From Chryseobacterium joostei (GTDB lineage Bacteria > Bacteroidota > Bacteroidia > Flavobacteriales > Weeksellaceae), in contig NZ_CP033926.1 of assembly GCF_003815775.1 (NCBI RefSeq), positions 3,286,001-3,350,000 of the forward strand: a DNA stretch of 64,000 nt, read 5' to 3'. The position numbers were made by a program, and so were the translations under genes. This document shows positions 1 to 7,630 of the stretch, one piece after another. The notes beneath the pieces were generated by a model. It was not told the DNA's origin, ran no database searches, and was given only the letters and a program-made list of their open reading frames with translations. How positions within the stretch are numbered: the first letter of the stretch is position 1; every line of letters starts with the position of its first letter.

Positions 1-795
1 AGTCGGCGTTTCGTTGGCAGGAAGCATCTGGATAAACTCAGCAGCTAATAATGCAGCATTTACCATTTTACCGTAAGCATAACCTGGGTGTACGCTTAAT
101 CCGTGGATTTTTACCACAGCTCCCGCAGCATTGAAGTTCTCATATTCCAATTCTCCAACTTCTCCACCGTCCATAGTATAGGCCCATTCAGCACCAAATT
201 TAGCTACATCAAACTTGTGTGCACCTCTTCCGATTTCTTCATCAGGAGTAAATCCTACAGCAATTCTTCCATGCTTAATCTCAGGGTGTGCAATCAGATA
301 TTCGGCAGCCGTTACAATTTCTGCACAACCAGCCTTGTCATCAGCACCAAGAAGAGTAGTCCCGTCTGTTGTGATTAACGTCTGACCAATATATTTTTTT
401 AGACTTTCAAATTTTGAAGAAGATAATGTGAATCCGGTAGTCTGGTTCAGTAGAAGATCATTTCCGTCATAATTTTCCCAAACCTGAGGTTTTACATTTT
501 CTCCGTTGAAGTCCGGTGATGTATCATAGTGTGAAATGAACCCAATTGTAGGTCTGTTATCATTTTCCAGGTTAGATGGAACATAGCCCATAATATACCC
601 GTTTTCATCAATTGAAACATCTTCCAGACCGATCGTTTTCAGCTCTTCTGTAATGTAATTGGCAATATCCCACTGGCGAGGAGTAGAAGGAGTAGCCTCA
701 CTTTCTGCATCACTGGTTGAATATATTTTTACATAGCTAAGAAAACGGTTCAGTAATTTCTCTTTCCATAATGGATTGAATTCTATTGTACTCAT
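1..795 (-). CDS. pepT: Peptidase T (tripeptide aminopeptidase), 5' part only
   Basis: Zinc aminopeptidase of the M20 family that removes the N-terminal residue of tripeptides in the cytoplasm. The gene runs off the left edge, so only about the first 265 codons are present. Visible family features are the metal-ligand region GFISHYDTSPDF, the LGADDKAG motif with the bridging Asp, and DEEIG with the catalytic Glu and a metal ligand, followed by the start of the dimerisation domain (VKIHGLSVHPGYAYGK). An in-frame ATG also exists at 807, but a TAACTTTG box (Bacteroidota -7 type) at about 818-825 would leave almost no leader for it, so I prefer 795. The family call is firm; the exact start is inference. 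Confidence 0.93.
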   Translation of the reverse strand, partial: MSTIEFNPLWKEKLLNRFLSYVKIYSTSDAESEATPSTPRQWDIANYITEELKTIGLEDVSIDENGYIMGYVPSNLENDNRPTIGFISHYDTSPDFNGENVKPQVWENYDGNDLLLNQTTGFTLSSSKFESLKKYIGQTLITTDGTTLLGADDKAGCAEIVTAAEYLIAHPEIKHGRIAVGFTPDEEIGRGAHKFDVAKFGAEWAYTMDGGEVGELEYENFNAAGAVVKIHGLSVHPGYAYGKMVNAALLAAEFIQMLPANETPT

Positions 796-957
796 CAGAT
801 TGATCATAAATTTTAACAAAGTTAGCAAATTTGGCGCTCAGAATACGTTATTTGCGACTGAATATCAATTATTGAAATTATAAATCAGATATAAATATTT
901 GAAAATCAAAATAGTGTTAGATTTGTATGTACAGTATACGAACTAGTTTAGTTTTAT

Positions 958-965
958 TATATTTG
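958..965 (+). promoter_or_regulatory. TAnnTTTG -7 promoter box of the HMG-CoA lyase gene
   Basis: TATATTTG matches the Bacteroidota -7 consensus TAnnTTTG and lies 19 bases before the ATG at 985, which would give a leader of roughly a dozen bases. No clear TTG at -33 is visible, so this is a partial match. Confidence 0.5.
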
Positions 966-984
966 AGAAAATCAAAAAGTAAAA

Positions 985-1833
985 ATGTTTCTTACCGAAT
1001 GTCCTAGAGATGCCATGCAGGGATGGGGAGAGTTTATCCCTACCAGTAAAAAAATAGATTATATCAACTCCTTAATGGATGTTGGCTTTGATGTATTGGA
1101 TTGTCTGAGCTTTGTATCTCCAAAAGCAATTCCACAGATGGCTGACTCTGATGAGGTGGCTGAAAATATTGATAAATCCCGTTCCAAGACAAAAGTTTCT
1201 GCCATTATTGGAAACTATAGAGGAGCTGAAAAAGCGTTGAAACATGAGTCGGTGGATATTCTTGGATTTCCATTCTCTATTTCTGAAACCTTTCAGCATA
1301 GAAATACCAATAAAAGTCAGGAAGAGGCTTTTGATGAAATCATTAAAATGCTGGAATTGGTAAAAAGTGAAGGAAAACAACTAAATATTTACTTCTCCAT
1401 GGCTTTTGGAAACCCTTATGGTGAAATGTGGAAGTGGGAAGATGTAGACCAATGGGCACAAAGATTTTCGGACATTGGTGTAAAAGATATTCTGCTTTCT
1501 GACACAACAGGAGTGGCAACACCGGAAACAATTGCTCTTTTATTTGAAAAAATCCCATCAAAATACCCTGAGATTAACTTCGGAGGACACTTTCATAATC
1601 GTTATGAGGAATCTTATTCAAAATTAAAAGCGGCCTACGACAAAGGTTGCAGAAGATTTGACAGTGCAATCAAGGGTATTGGAGGATGTCCCATGGCCAA
1701 GGATGATCTTGTAGGAAATATGCCTACGGAACAGGTGATTAATTTTATGAGTGTTGAAAAAGCAGACCATAAACTGAATCTGCTGAATTTTGAAAGCTCT
1801 TATAACAAGGCTAAGGATATTTTTCATTTTTAA
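985..1833 (+). CDS. mvaB: Hydroxymethylglutaryl-CoA lyase
   Basis: Splits HMG-CoA into acetoacetate and acetyl-CoA, the last step of leucine breakdown. The 282-residue protein is a TIM barrel of the HMGL family: the N-terminal ECPRDAMQG motif carries the catalytic Arg8 and metal-binding Asp9, GHFHN supplies the metal-ligand histidines 202 and 204, and GIGGCPMAKDD (Cys235) is the flexible catalytic-cysteine loop. Length is close to the short bacterial forms. No other leucine-degradation gene is adjacent; the nearest neighbour on this strand is a sulfurtransferase 114 bp downstream, separated by palindromic repeats. A related HMGL-like aldolase is the alternative, but the conserved GGCP loop favours HMG-CoA lyase. 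Confidence 0.9.
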   Translation: MFLTECPRDAMQGWGEFIPTSKKIDYINSLMDVGFDVLDCLSFVSPKAIPQMADSDEVAENIDKSRSKTKVSAIIGNYRGAEKALKHESVDILGFPFSISETFQHRNTNKSQEEAFDEIIKMLELVKSEGKQLNIYFSMAFGNPYGEMWKWEDVDQWAQRFSDIGVKDILLSDTTGVATPETIALLFEKIPSKYPEINFGGHFHNRYEESYSKLKAAYDKGCRRFDSAIKGIGGCPMAKDDLVGNMPTEQVINFMSVEKADHKLNLLNFESSYNKAKDIFHF

Positions 1834-1863
1834 ATAGTTATAAAAAATAAAAAAATCAATAGG

Positions 1864-1913
1864 AGCGGGCTTTAGCCCGCTTTACTATATTAATATACAC
1901 ATGGCTTTAGCCA
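1864..1913. repeat. Two palindromes sharing a GGC-TTTA-GCC core
   Basis: GCGGGCTTTAGCCCGC (1865-1880) forms a perfect 6-bp stem with loop TTTA, extended by one A-T pair. A second, smaller palindrome TGGCTTTAGCCA (1902-1913) has the same loop. They sit between the lyase and sulfurtransferase genes. The first could act as a weak terminator since it is followed by TTT, but two different-length stems with one conserved core look more like a dispersed palindromic repeat. Repeat status in the genome cannot be judged from one copy. Confidence 0.6.
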
Positions 1914-1947
1914 AAATTTAATTAAAATCAAACCAAAAATTAATACA

Positions 1948-2784
1948 ATGTCTCCAATAATTTCATCATCCGAGTTAAAGAAAAATTTTTCAGAAAACCT
2001 CATCATCATTGATGCAAGAGTCGGAAAAGATATCAAGCAAAGCTACCTGGAAAAGCACATTAAAGGAGCAAGATTCATTGATCTGGATAAAGATCTGGCT
2101 GAGATAGGAGAAAATGCCGCTTTTGGAGGAAGACACCCGCTTCCAAGTATTGAAAAATTTGCAACAACTCTTTCAAATCTTGGAATAGCTGAAAGTTCCC
2201 ACATTGTTATTTATGATGATAAAAACGGTTCTAATGCAGCTGCAAGAGCCTGGTGGATGCTAAGATCCTTTGGGTTGGAAAACGTACAGGTTCTTAGTGG
2301 AGGAATACAGTCTGCCGAAAAGGAAAGCATAGAATTTTCATCAGGAGAAGAAATATTTGAAAAAGCTCCATTGATTAAAAAAGAGGATTGGATATTTCCA
2401 ATTTCAAGCCTTGAAGAGGTTGAAAGTCAATTGAAAAGTAATTCCTCTACAGTTATTGATGTAAGGGATGCCTATAGATACAGAGGAGAATCTGAGCCTA
2501 TTGATTTGGTTGCAGGGCATATTCCGGGAGCTATCAATATTCCTTTTTCTGAAAATCTTGATGAAAATGGATTGTTCTTAAGCCCTGAAATTTTAAAAGA
2601 AAAATATCACGAATTACTGAAGAATAATCCTGAAAATCTGATTATTCATTGTGGATCCGGAGTTACGGCATGTCATACTATTTTAGCAATGGATTATGCA
2701 GGATTTCCAATACCGAAACTATATGTAGGCTCATGGAGCGAATGGAGCAGGAGAGAGGGAAAAGAAATAGCAAAAGAAATTTAA
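1948..2784 (+). CDS. sseA: 3-mercaptopyruvate sulfurtransferase (tandem rhodanese)
   Basis: Transfers sulfur from 3-mercaptopyruvate (or thiosulfate) to acceptors such as cyanide or thiols in the cytoplasm. Two rhodanese domains are visible: an inactive N-terminal one (about residues 5-125, IIDARVGKDI ... HIKGARFIDLD) and an active C-terminal one (about 155-278). The active loop is CGSGVTACH with Cys235; the CG[ST]GVT form is typical of mercaptopyruvate rather than thiosulfate sulfurtransferases. Full length for the family. A strong bidirectional terminator follows at 2818-2848. Confidence 0.9.
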   Translation: MSPIISSSELKKNFSENLIIIDARVGKDIKQSYLEKHIKGARFIDLDKDLAEIGENAAFGGRHPLPSIEKFATTLSNLGIAESSHIVIYDDKNGSNAAARAWWMLRSFGLENVQVLSGGIQSAEKESIEFSSGEEIFEKAPLIKKEDWIFPISSLEEVESQLKSNSSTVIDVRDAYRYRGESEPIDLVAGHIPGAINIPFSENLDENGLFLSPEILKEKYHELLKNNPENLIIHCGSGVTACHTILAMDYAGFPIPKLYVGSWSEWSRREGKEIAKEI

Positions 2785-2817
2785 AATAAACCCTAAGTTC
2801 TTGGTTTTAATGATACA

Positions 2818-2848
2818 AAAAAGGATGTCATAACCTGACATCCTTTTT
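2818..2848. terminator. Bidirectional rho-independent terminator
   Basis: A perfect 13-bp stem (left arm 2818-2830, right arm 2836-2848) around loop TAACC, with A-run on the left and T-run on the right. It lies between the convergent sulfurtransferase and SufT-like genes and can end transcription from both. Confidence 0.88.
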
Positions 2849-2902
2849 ATTTGAGTATACTATTGAACAATAGTATTTTTCTTTTTAGAAAATACCGAAA
2901 TT

Positions 2903-3229
2903 TTATAGCATTCCTAGTTCAAACTTAGCTTCTTCACTCATCATGTCCTTATTCCAGCTCGGTTCAAAAGTAAGTTCTAAATCAACACTCTTTACATTCT
3001 CTACTTCTGCTACCTTGTCCTTTACTTCCTGAGGAAGAGTCTCTGCCACGGGGCAGTTAGGAGTAGTAAGTGTCATTATAATTTTTACGTCAGCATCATC
3101 GGAGATCTGTACATCATAAATAAGCCCTAATTCGTAAATATCTACCGGAATTTCGGGGTCATATACGGTTTTTAGCACGCTGATGATTTCCTCACCAATG
3201 TCAGCAATTTGATCGTCTGTAAATTTCAT
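2903..3229 (-). CDS. DUF59/MIP18-family Fe-S assembly protein (SufT-like)
   Basis: A 108-residue stand-alone MIP18 (DUF59) domain protein, the family of SufT and PaaD, involved in maturing iron-sulfur proteins. Recognised by DPEIPVDIYELGLIYDV near residues 24-40 and TLTTPNCPVAETLP with the conserved Cys59. It starts 3 bases after the end of the exonuclease gene, so it is the last gene of a four-gene minus-strand operon. The main suf operon is 46 kb away in this window (48.9-53.6 kb); a functional link is inference from the family, not from position. Confidence 0.85.
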   Translation of the reverse strand: MKFTDDQIADIGEEIISVLKTVYDPEIPVDIYELGLIYDVQISDDADVKIIMTLTTPNCPVAETLPQEVKDKVAEVENVKSVDLELTFEPSWNKDMMSEEAKFELGML

Positions 3230-3232
3230 TTT

Positions 3233-3934
3233 TTAATCTAGATTGATATTCCTTTTCAACAAATCTTCCTGACGCATACGTCGGAAAATATTTGCCAAAG
3301 TTAAGACATCTTTTTCACAATAGTCAACAATTCGCTGCAAGTCTTTTTCTATGTAGTAAATTGATGAAACCATTGAGCCGTCGATATCATCCTTTGGAGT
3401 AGGAATACCAAAGACATGAGCCAATAATTCTAATGATACAAAACTTTTATAATCCCCAAACTTCCACAGTTCCATGGTATCTATATGAGGAACCTCCCAA
3501 GGTTTTTTTCCAAACATTTGGAACGGTGCGGGAGGCTGCATTCCATTGATGAGGTATCTTCTGGCAATCCATGGGAAGTCAAATTCTTTTCCATTGTGCG
3601 CACAGAGAATTACATTATGAAGCCTCGGGCTGTTGAAGACTTCTCCAAATTCCTGAAGCATCTTTTTTTCATCATGTCCTGAGAAGCTTTTAATTTTAAG
3701 AGTTTCATTCTTTTCAAGCATTCCGATGGTGATGCAGATGATTTTTCCAAATTCCGCCATAATTCCGGCCCTGTCATAGAATTCTTCTGCAGAAATATCT
3801 TCCTTTCTCTGGAATTTTGTTTTTTTGTCCCAGAGATACTGCTCGGTTTCTGATAATTCGTCCCAGGATCCAGCCTGTGGAACGGTCTCTATATCAAGGA
3901 ATAAGATTCTTTCTAATGGTATGTTCTGTATCAT
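3233..3934 (-). CDS. PolB-type predicted 3'-5' exonuclease
   Basis: DnaQ-fold exonuclease related to the proofreading domain of family B polymerases, found as a stand-alone protein in many bacteria. The three exonuclease motifs are visible: FLDIET (Asp14, Glu16), HNGKEFDFPW (ExoII Asp around residue 120), and YCEKDVLTL (ExoIII Tyr/Asp near 208). At 233 residues it is only the exonuclease domain, with no polymerase. It is cotranscribed with the gene for a DUF59 protein downstream (3-base gap) and with csaA upstream (16-base gap). Substrate and role are not known from the sequence. Confidence 0.82.
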   Translation of the reverse strand: MIQNIPLERILFLDIETVPQAGSWDELSETEQYLWDKKTKFQRKEDISAEEFYDRAGIMAEFGKIICITIGMLEKNETLKIKSFSGHDEKKMLQEFGEVFNSPRLHNVILCAHNGKEFDFPWIARRYLINGMQPPAPFQMFGKKPWEVPHIDTMELWKFGDYKSFVSLELLAHVFGIPTPKDDIDGSMVSSIYYIEKDLQRIVDYCEKDVLTLANIFRRMRQEDLLKRNINLD

Positions 3935-3950
3935 GTGTGTTTTTTATTTG

Positions 3951-4298
3951 CTATCCTACCTGCATTCCGTTTTTTGTGGGCAATGAGGGACTTAAAAGGG
4001 TGACATCTTTTTTGTCTTCTCCATATAATCCTAAGACCAAGCATTCACTAAAAAAGTTGGCAATCTGTTTTTTAGGGAAATTGACAACTGCTAAAATTTG
4101 TTTTCCCACCAGTTCTTCTTTTTCATAAAGAGAAGTGATCTGAGCTGCGGATTTTCTGATTCCCAGATCTCCAAAGTCTATTTCCAGCTGATAAGACGGG
4201 TTTCTTGCCTTTTCAAAATCATTTACTGAAAGGATGGTTCCACATCTGATGTCTATTTTTTCAAAATCTGCCCAAGTGATGTCTGGTTTTGTGGTCAT
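3951..4298 (-). CDS. csaA: CsaA-type tRNA-binding protein
   Basis: A 115-residue EMAP-II/tRNA-binding OB-fold protein. CsaA is described as a chaperone-like dimer that also binds tRNA. Family motifs: DIRCGTIL, KSAAQIT near residues 49-55, FPKKQIANFFSECLVLG and the C-terminal LLSPS ... NGMQVG. The start overlaps the stop of the preceding gene by ATGA (4295-4298), which indicates translational coupling. Confidence 0.88.
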   Translation of the reverse strand: MTTKPDITWADFEKIDIRCGTILSVNDFEKARNPSYQLEIDFGDLGIRKSAAQITSLYEKEELVGKQILAVVNFPKKQIANFFSECLVLGLYGEDKKDVTLLSPSLPTKNGMQVG

Positions 4299-4804
4299 GG
4301 TAATGCGTTAATTAAATGTTCTACTTCTGTTTTCTGTTCTTCATATTTTTGTTGTAAGACTGAGTTTTCACCCATTCTTTTATAATATTCCAAAGCCTTG
4401 TTTCCAAAGAATTTTTTATGAAAATCTGAAACCTCAGGGACCTTTGGGAAAACCTTATGAAAAAGCATCTCGTAATAGGCCTGAAACTCTCTTTCATTTT
4501 TGTCTTCGATCACCTGTCCGGGAGCCTTTTGTCTTACGTGAAGCATTTCGTGGGCTACCATATTCAGGACAAGATTCAGGTCAAAATCAAATAAATTTCT
4601 GGGAATCATTACGGTTTGTGGCCCGCCCAATTCTCCCTCTGCTGTAAGAAGCATTGAGGTGGGAGAAAGCTCTTCCCTGAATCCAAAACCCGCAAAATTT
4701 TCATGTTCCAGATTAAAGGAGTGAATCAGATACTTTGCGGCATCCAAAATCTGGTTATGTTCCTTGTAGGCATCAAGGTGTAGATGGATTTGCTCGAAAT
4801 TCAT
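4295..4804 (-). CDS. Putative zinc-dependent protein with HEMLH motif
   Basis: A 169-residue cytoplasmic protein of no family I recognise. Residues 84-93 read AHEMLHVRQK, an HExxH zinc-protease signature (His85, Glu86, His89), and a Glu in NEREFQAYYE about 20 residues later could be the third ligand, as in gluzincins and SprT-like proteins. There is no signal peptide or membrane segment. It is the first gene of the operon that continues with csaA, the exonuclease and the DUF59 protein. Metallopeptidase activity is inference from the motif alone. Confidence 0.72.
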   Translation of the reverse strand: MNFEQIHLHLDAYKEHNQILDAAKYLIHSFNLEHENFAGFGFREELSPTSMLLTAEGELGGPQTVMIPRNLFDFDLNLVLNMVAHEMLHVRQKAPGQVIEDKNEREFQAYYEMLFHKVFPKVPEVSDFHKKFFGNKALEYYKRMGENSVLQQKYEEQKTEVEHLINALP

Positions 4805-4997
4805 TGGGAATATGTTTTATAACAAATGTATTAAAATATTGAGAATATTAGTAATGTTTATAGAGGTGACAAATAGAGAATGATTAAATAATTTTTAAAT
4901 CCTACAATTGTATCCGTCCAATTAAAAAAATCTGTGTCTGTGCTTATTCATGTTATCTTCCGAAATTTACTTAAGATAAATATATAATAATAGACGC

Positions 4998-5867
4998 ATG
5001 AAAATCACAATAGTAGGTTATAAAAAAGAAGCGAGACTTTCTCAGGGAGTGGCGAATGATGAAGATACAGAACTCATTAATTTTTTAAAAGGCAAAGGGT
5101 TGGACGTTGTTCCCACAATCTGGAATGATGAAAATGTAAACTGGAGCAGTTTTGATGTGGCAATTATTAAATCTCCGTGGGACTACCATAACCATTTAGA
5201 AGAGTTTTTGGACTGGCTGGAACGTGTTGAGGATCTGGGTGTTAAAGTTTTAAACCCCGTAGAAATTATTACGTGGAACAGTGATAAACATTATCTCAAG
5301 GATATTTCTGAAAAGGGGCTTCCTGTAATTCCGGCAGAATATCTGGACAAAGATTCATCTTTTGATAATCATTTTTTTGATCTTTTTAAAACCGATAAAT
5401 TGGTGGTAAAACCTTGCGTAAGTGCAGGGGCACAAAATACGATCACAGTCAGTAAGGATAATTTTAATGAGCGATCCACAGAAATTGAACAGCTTCTGAA
5501 AGAGCAGGATTATATGGTACAACCATTTGTGGAGGAAATTAAAAATGGAGAATGGTCGTTCCTGTTTTTCAATGGAAAATATAGCCACTGTTCTTTAAAA
5601 ACTCCTAAAGAAGGTGATTTCAGAGTGCAGCACTATCATGGCGGAAGCATTAGCTATCCAGCCCCAGAGCCGCTGCATGTAGAACAGGCAGGAGCTTATT
5701 TAAAAAGCCTGCCACAATCAACACTTTATGCAAGAGTGGATGGTGTTTTAATTAATAATTCATTTTATTTAATGGAATTAGAGCTGATAGAACCCTATTT
5801 ATTTTTGAATGAAGATCATCACCTATTGGAAAACTATTATGAAGCATTAATGGAACTGGTTTCTTAA
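4998..5867 (+). CDS. Orphan ATP-grasp protein
   Basis: A 289-residue ATP-grasp enzyme of the RimK/glutathione-synthetase type. N-terminal pre-ATP-grasp region ends in IIKSPWDYH (residues near 57-64), a motif also seen in the DcsG-like cycloserine ligase group; VVKPCVSAGAQNT is the ATP-binding glycine loop, and YLMELELIEPYLF near the C terminus holds the Mg-binding Glu residues. ATP-grasp enzymes join a carboxylate to an amine or thiol through an acyl-phosphate. No biosynthetic neighbour is present, so the substrates cannot be guessed. Ligase fold is confident, role unknown. Confidence 0.8.
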   Translation: MKITIVGYKKEARLSQGVANDEDTELINFLKGKGLDVVPTIWNDENVNWSSFDVAIIKSPWDYHNHLEEFLDWLERVEDLGVKVLNPVEIITWNSDKHYLKDISEKGLPVIPAEYLDKDSSFDNHFFDLFKTDKLVVKPCVSAGAQNTITVSKDNFNERSTEIEQLLKEQDYMVQPFVEEIKNGEWSFLFFNGKYSHCSLKTPKEGDFRVQHYHGGSISYPAPEPLHVEQAGAYLKSLPQSTLYARVDGVLINNSFYLMELELIEPYLFLNEDHHLLENYYEALMELVS

Positions 5868-5913
5868 AAAAAGACTTGCCAATTTCCGTTTGAAGTGTTT
5901 TTCTATTGAAGAA

Positions 5914-6390
5914 CTACTTCATAATTTCAAATTTCATTATAGGCATCACAGGTGTATCATCTGCTGGATCGGTACTGCTTAAAAAAGTCAATCCCTCACT
6001 TGTTGCTTTTAAGATAAAACCGTTTTGGGGATAAACTGATTTTGGATTATTATTTTTTACCATATAGGTTATAGTTCCTGAAGTAATATCTTCATTCATC
6101 TTACATTTAATTTCCTTAATGATAAAGTTGGTTATTGTCTTTTCTTGTTTATTCGGTTTCTGAACATTGGTAATGATGGTGGATTGAAGCGGATCTATGA
6201 TTATTTCGGATGGAATATACATTTCAAAATTGTTCTTAGCTAAAACAATTTTATCTGAAACCAGCCTCATCTTTTGCATACATTGCTTGCTGATATCTTT
6301 CTGTAATTTAAAATTTTGGGCTGATAATGAGCATCCAATAAATAAAACGAAAATAATAAGATATCTATGAGAAAGAAAAAGATGGGACAT
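5914..6390 (-). CDS. Small exported protein of unknown function
   Basis: A 158-residue protein with an N-terminal hydrophobic segment LIIFVLFIGCSLSAQ that looks like a signal peptide with cleavage after the Ala of SAQ; the Cys in IGCSLSA may instead be read as a poor lipobox. The rest is polar and beta-rich, with two Cys (KQCMQK and IKCKMN) that could form a disulfide outside the cytoplasm. I recognise no domain. It is monocistronic and followed only by the convergent ATP-grasp gene. Confidence 0.7.
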   Translation of the reverse strand: MSHLFLSHRYLIIFVLFIGCSLSAQNFKLQKDISKQCMQKMRLVSDKIVLAKNNFEMYIPSEIIIDPLQSTIITNVQKPNKQEKTITNFIIKEIKCKMNEDITSGTITYMVKNNNPKSVYPQNGFILKATSEGLTFLSSTDPADDTPVMPIMKFEIMK

Positions 6391-6468
6391 AATGGTTATT
6401 GTTGTTAATTAAAATATATTCATAGAAGCCTCTTTGCTCCGTTAGCAATAATATGAAATTAAAATAAA

Positions 6469-6499
6469 AATAGGACCGAAAATCTATTTCGGTCCTATT
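6469..6499. terminator. Rho-independent terminator after the universal stress gene
   Basis: A perfect 13-bp stem, arms 6469-6481 and 6487-6499, loop ATCTA. On the minus strand it lies downstream of the universal stress gene and is followed by a T-run (A-run 6461-6470 on the plus strand). Confidence 0.85.
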
Positions 6500-6575
6500 A
6501 AACAAGATTAAGTGTAAAATTTAGCCTTTAAAGGCAAAAAGGATAATTCAAAAGTGTACAGATTTTTATTGATTC

Positions 6576-7400
6576 TTAATCTATGTTTAAAGGAATTGAT
6601 AATAAAGGCACTTTATTTTTGTACGCCATGATGGCGGTTTTGCTTCGGTGAAAAAGAGACTCCACAAGGTTGTATCTGTAAGGGATCATGGTAAGCAGAT
6701 CAGCATTGGTAAGCTTAACTTCTTCTTCGATGGCTTTGATGATTTCCATAGACTGGGTCATTTTAAAACTGTACTTAATATCGTCCATGTTGTATCCCGA
6801 ATTTAAGTCGATGTCTTCAATGACTTCTGTAAAATCCTCCAGACTTTCGCTTACATTGAATACCTCTATCTCGGAACTGAATTCACTGATGAAATAATAA
6901 ATATCATTCATGGCAGACCAGGTCATGGACTTGTGGTTATCATAAGCAAAAAGAATTTTTCGGATGCCTGTATATTCTATATGCCCGGGAACAATCAATA
7001 TAGGGGTTTTTATCCTGTGGATGGCTTTCGTTACTGTATTTCCCAATAGCCTTTGCTCAAGCGTTTTTTCTGCCATTCCCATAACAATGAAATCGCCCTT
7101 GGTGGTTTGTATACAATTATTAAGCTCTTCAATAAAGTTTCCTGAGGCCAGATAATATTCTGTTTCTATATTGTATAATGTACTGATTGTTTTTGCCTTA
7201 TCAGCAAGTTTTATTTGATTTTTAAGGGTTTGTTCATAAAAAAAATCAGTAGAAACCTGGGCATTCAAAGCATGAATGGAAATGCTCTGTAAGTTGAACA
7301 GAACGACCTTATATTGGTTCTCCTTAGCTATGGAGGCCGCATAATGAGTGGCATTTTCAGCTTCCTGAAAAAAATCTGTGCAGACAATTATAGTTTTCAT
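6576..7400 (-). CDS. Universal stress protein with two UspA domains
   Basis: A 274-residue tandem UspA protein. Domain 1 (about residues 1-140) begins MKTIIVCTDF and ends in the ATP-binding G-rich loop GNTVTKAIHRIKTPILIVPG; domain 2 (about 145-274) begins IRKILFAYD and has a degenerate second loop, HRSKTAIMAYKNKVPLLSIP. Such proteins help survival under nutrient or oxidative stress. The start has a TAGTTTTG promoter box 20 bases upstream and a paired direct repeat (7482-7513) that matches the one in front of the RND efflux operon, so it may be controlled by the neighbouring LytTR regulator. Confidence 0.9.
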   Translation of the reverse strand: MKTIIVCTDFFQEAENATHYAASIAKENQYKVVLFNLQSISIHALNAQVSTDFFYEQTLKNQIKLADKAKTISTLYNIETEYYLASGNFIEELNNCIQTTKGDFIVMGMAEKTLEQRLLGNTVTKAIHRIKTPILIVPGHIEYTGIRKILFAYDNHKSMTWSAMNDIYYFISEFSSEIEVFNVSESLEDFTEVIEDIDLNSGYNMDDIKYSFKMTQSMEIIKAIEEEVKLTNADLLTMIPYRYNLVESLFHRSKTAIMAYKNKVPLLSIPLNID

Positions 7401-7419
7401 TGTACCGGATTTGATACTG

Positions 7420-7427
7420 CAAAACTA
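7420..7427 (-). promoter_or_regulatory. TAnnTTTG promoter box of the universal stress gene
   Basis: On the minus strand TAGTTTTG lies 20 bases upstream of the ATG at 7400. This is an exact match to the Bacteroidota -7 consensus at the right distance for a short leader. No TTG is seen at the usual -33 spacing, which fits a promoter that needs an activator. Confidence 0.6.
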
Positions 7428-7481
7428 AGGCGGGATGCCTTTCTATCTCATTAAAAATATGGTGACATTGCATAAAGTGAT

Positions 7482-7513
7482 GATGAAATGTATTTTTCTG
7501 GTGATGAAACGTT
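7482..7513 (-). promoter_or_regulatory. Candidate LytTR operator: 21-bp-period direct repeat
   Basis: Reading the minus strand, AACGTTTCATC starts at 7513 and TACATTTCATC starts at 7492, exactly 21 bases apart (two helical turns). The pair points toward the universal stress gene; its proximal repeat ends 82 bases before that ATG. The same core occurs with the same spacing before the efflux operon (9647-9678). LytTR-domain regulators bind paired direct repeats of this layout, and a LytTR gene sits next door. Binding is inference. Confidence 0.6.
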
Positions 7514-7603
7514 GGCTTCCATTTGAACCTTTCTATTGTATGTTTCAGGTCGCGTTTTGGCGGTCTCGTTCAAAATAGGCCATTCCTTTCTAAAATCTAT
7601 TTC

Positions 7604-7611
7604 TATATTTA
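7604..7611 (+). promoter_or_regulatory. Probable promoter box of the kinase gene
   Basis: TATATTTA is one base off the TAnnTTTG consensus and is 20 bases upstream of the ATG at 7631. It supports that start over the longer open frame from 7523, which would begin upstream of the promoter. Confidence 0.4.
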
Positions 7612-7630
7612 CACTCACAAAGTCTCGGAT

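Noticed and set aside
7523..7630. N-terminal extension of the kinase gene
   Set aside because: The extra 36 codons have no family similarity, and a promoter-like TATATTTA box lies inside them, so the start at 7631 is better.
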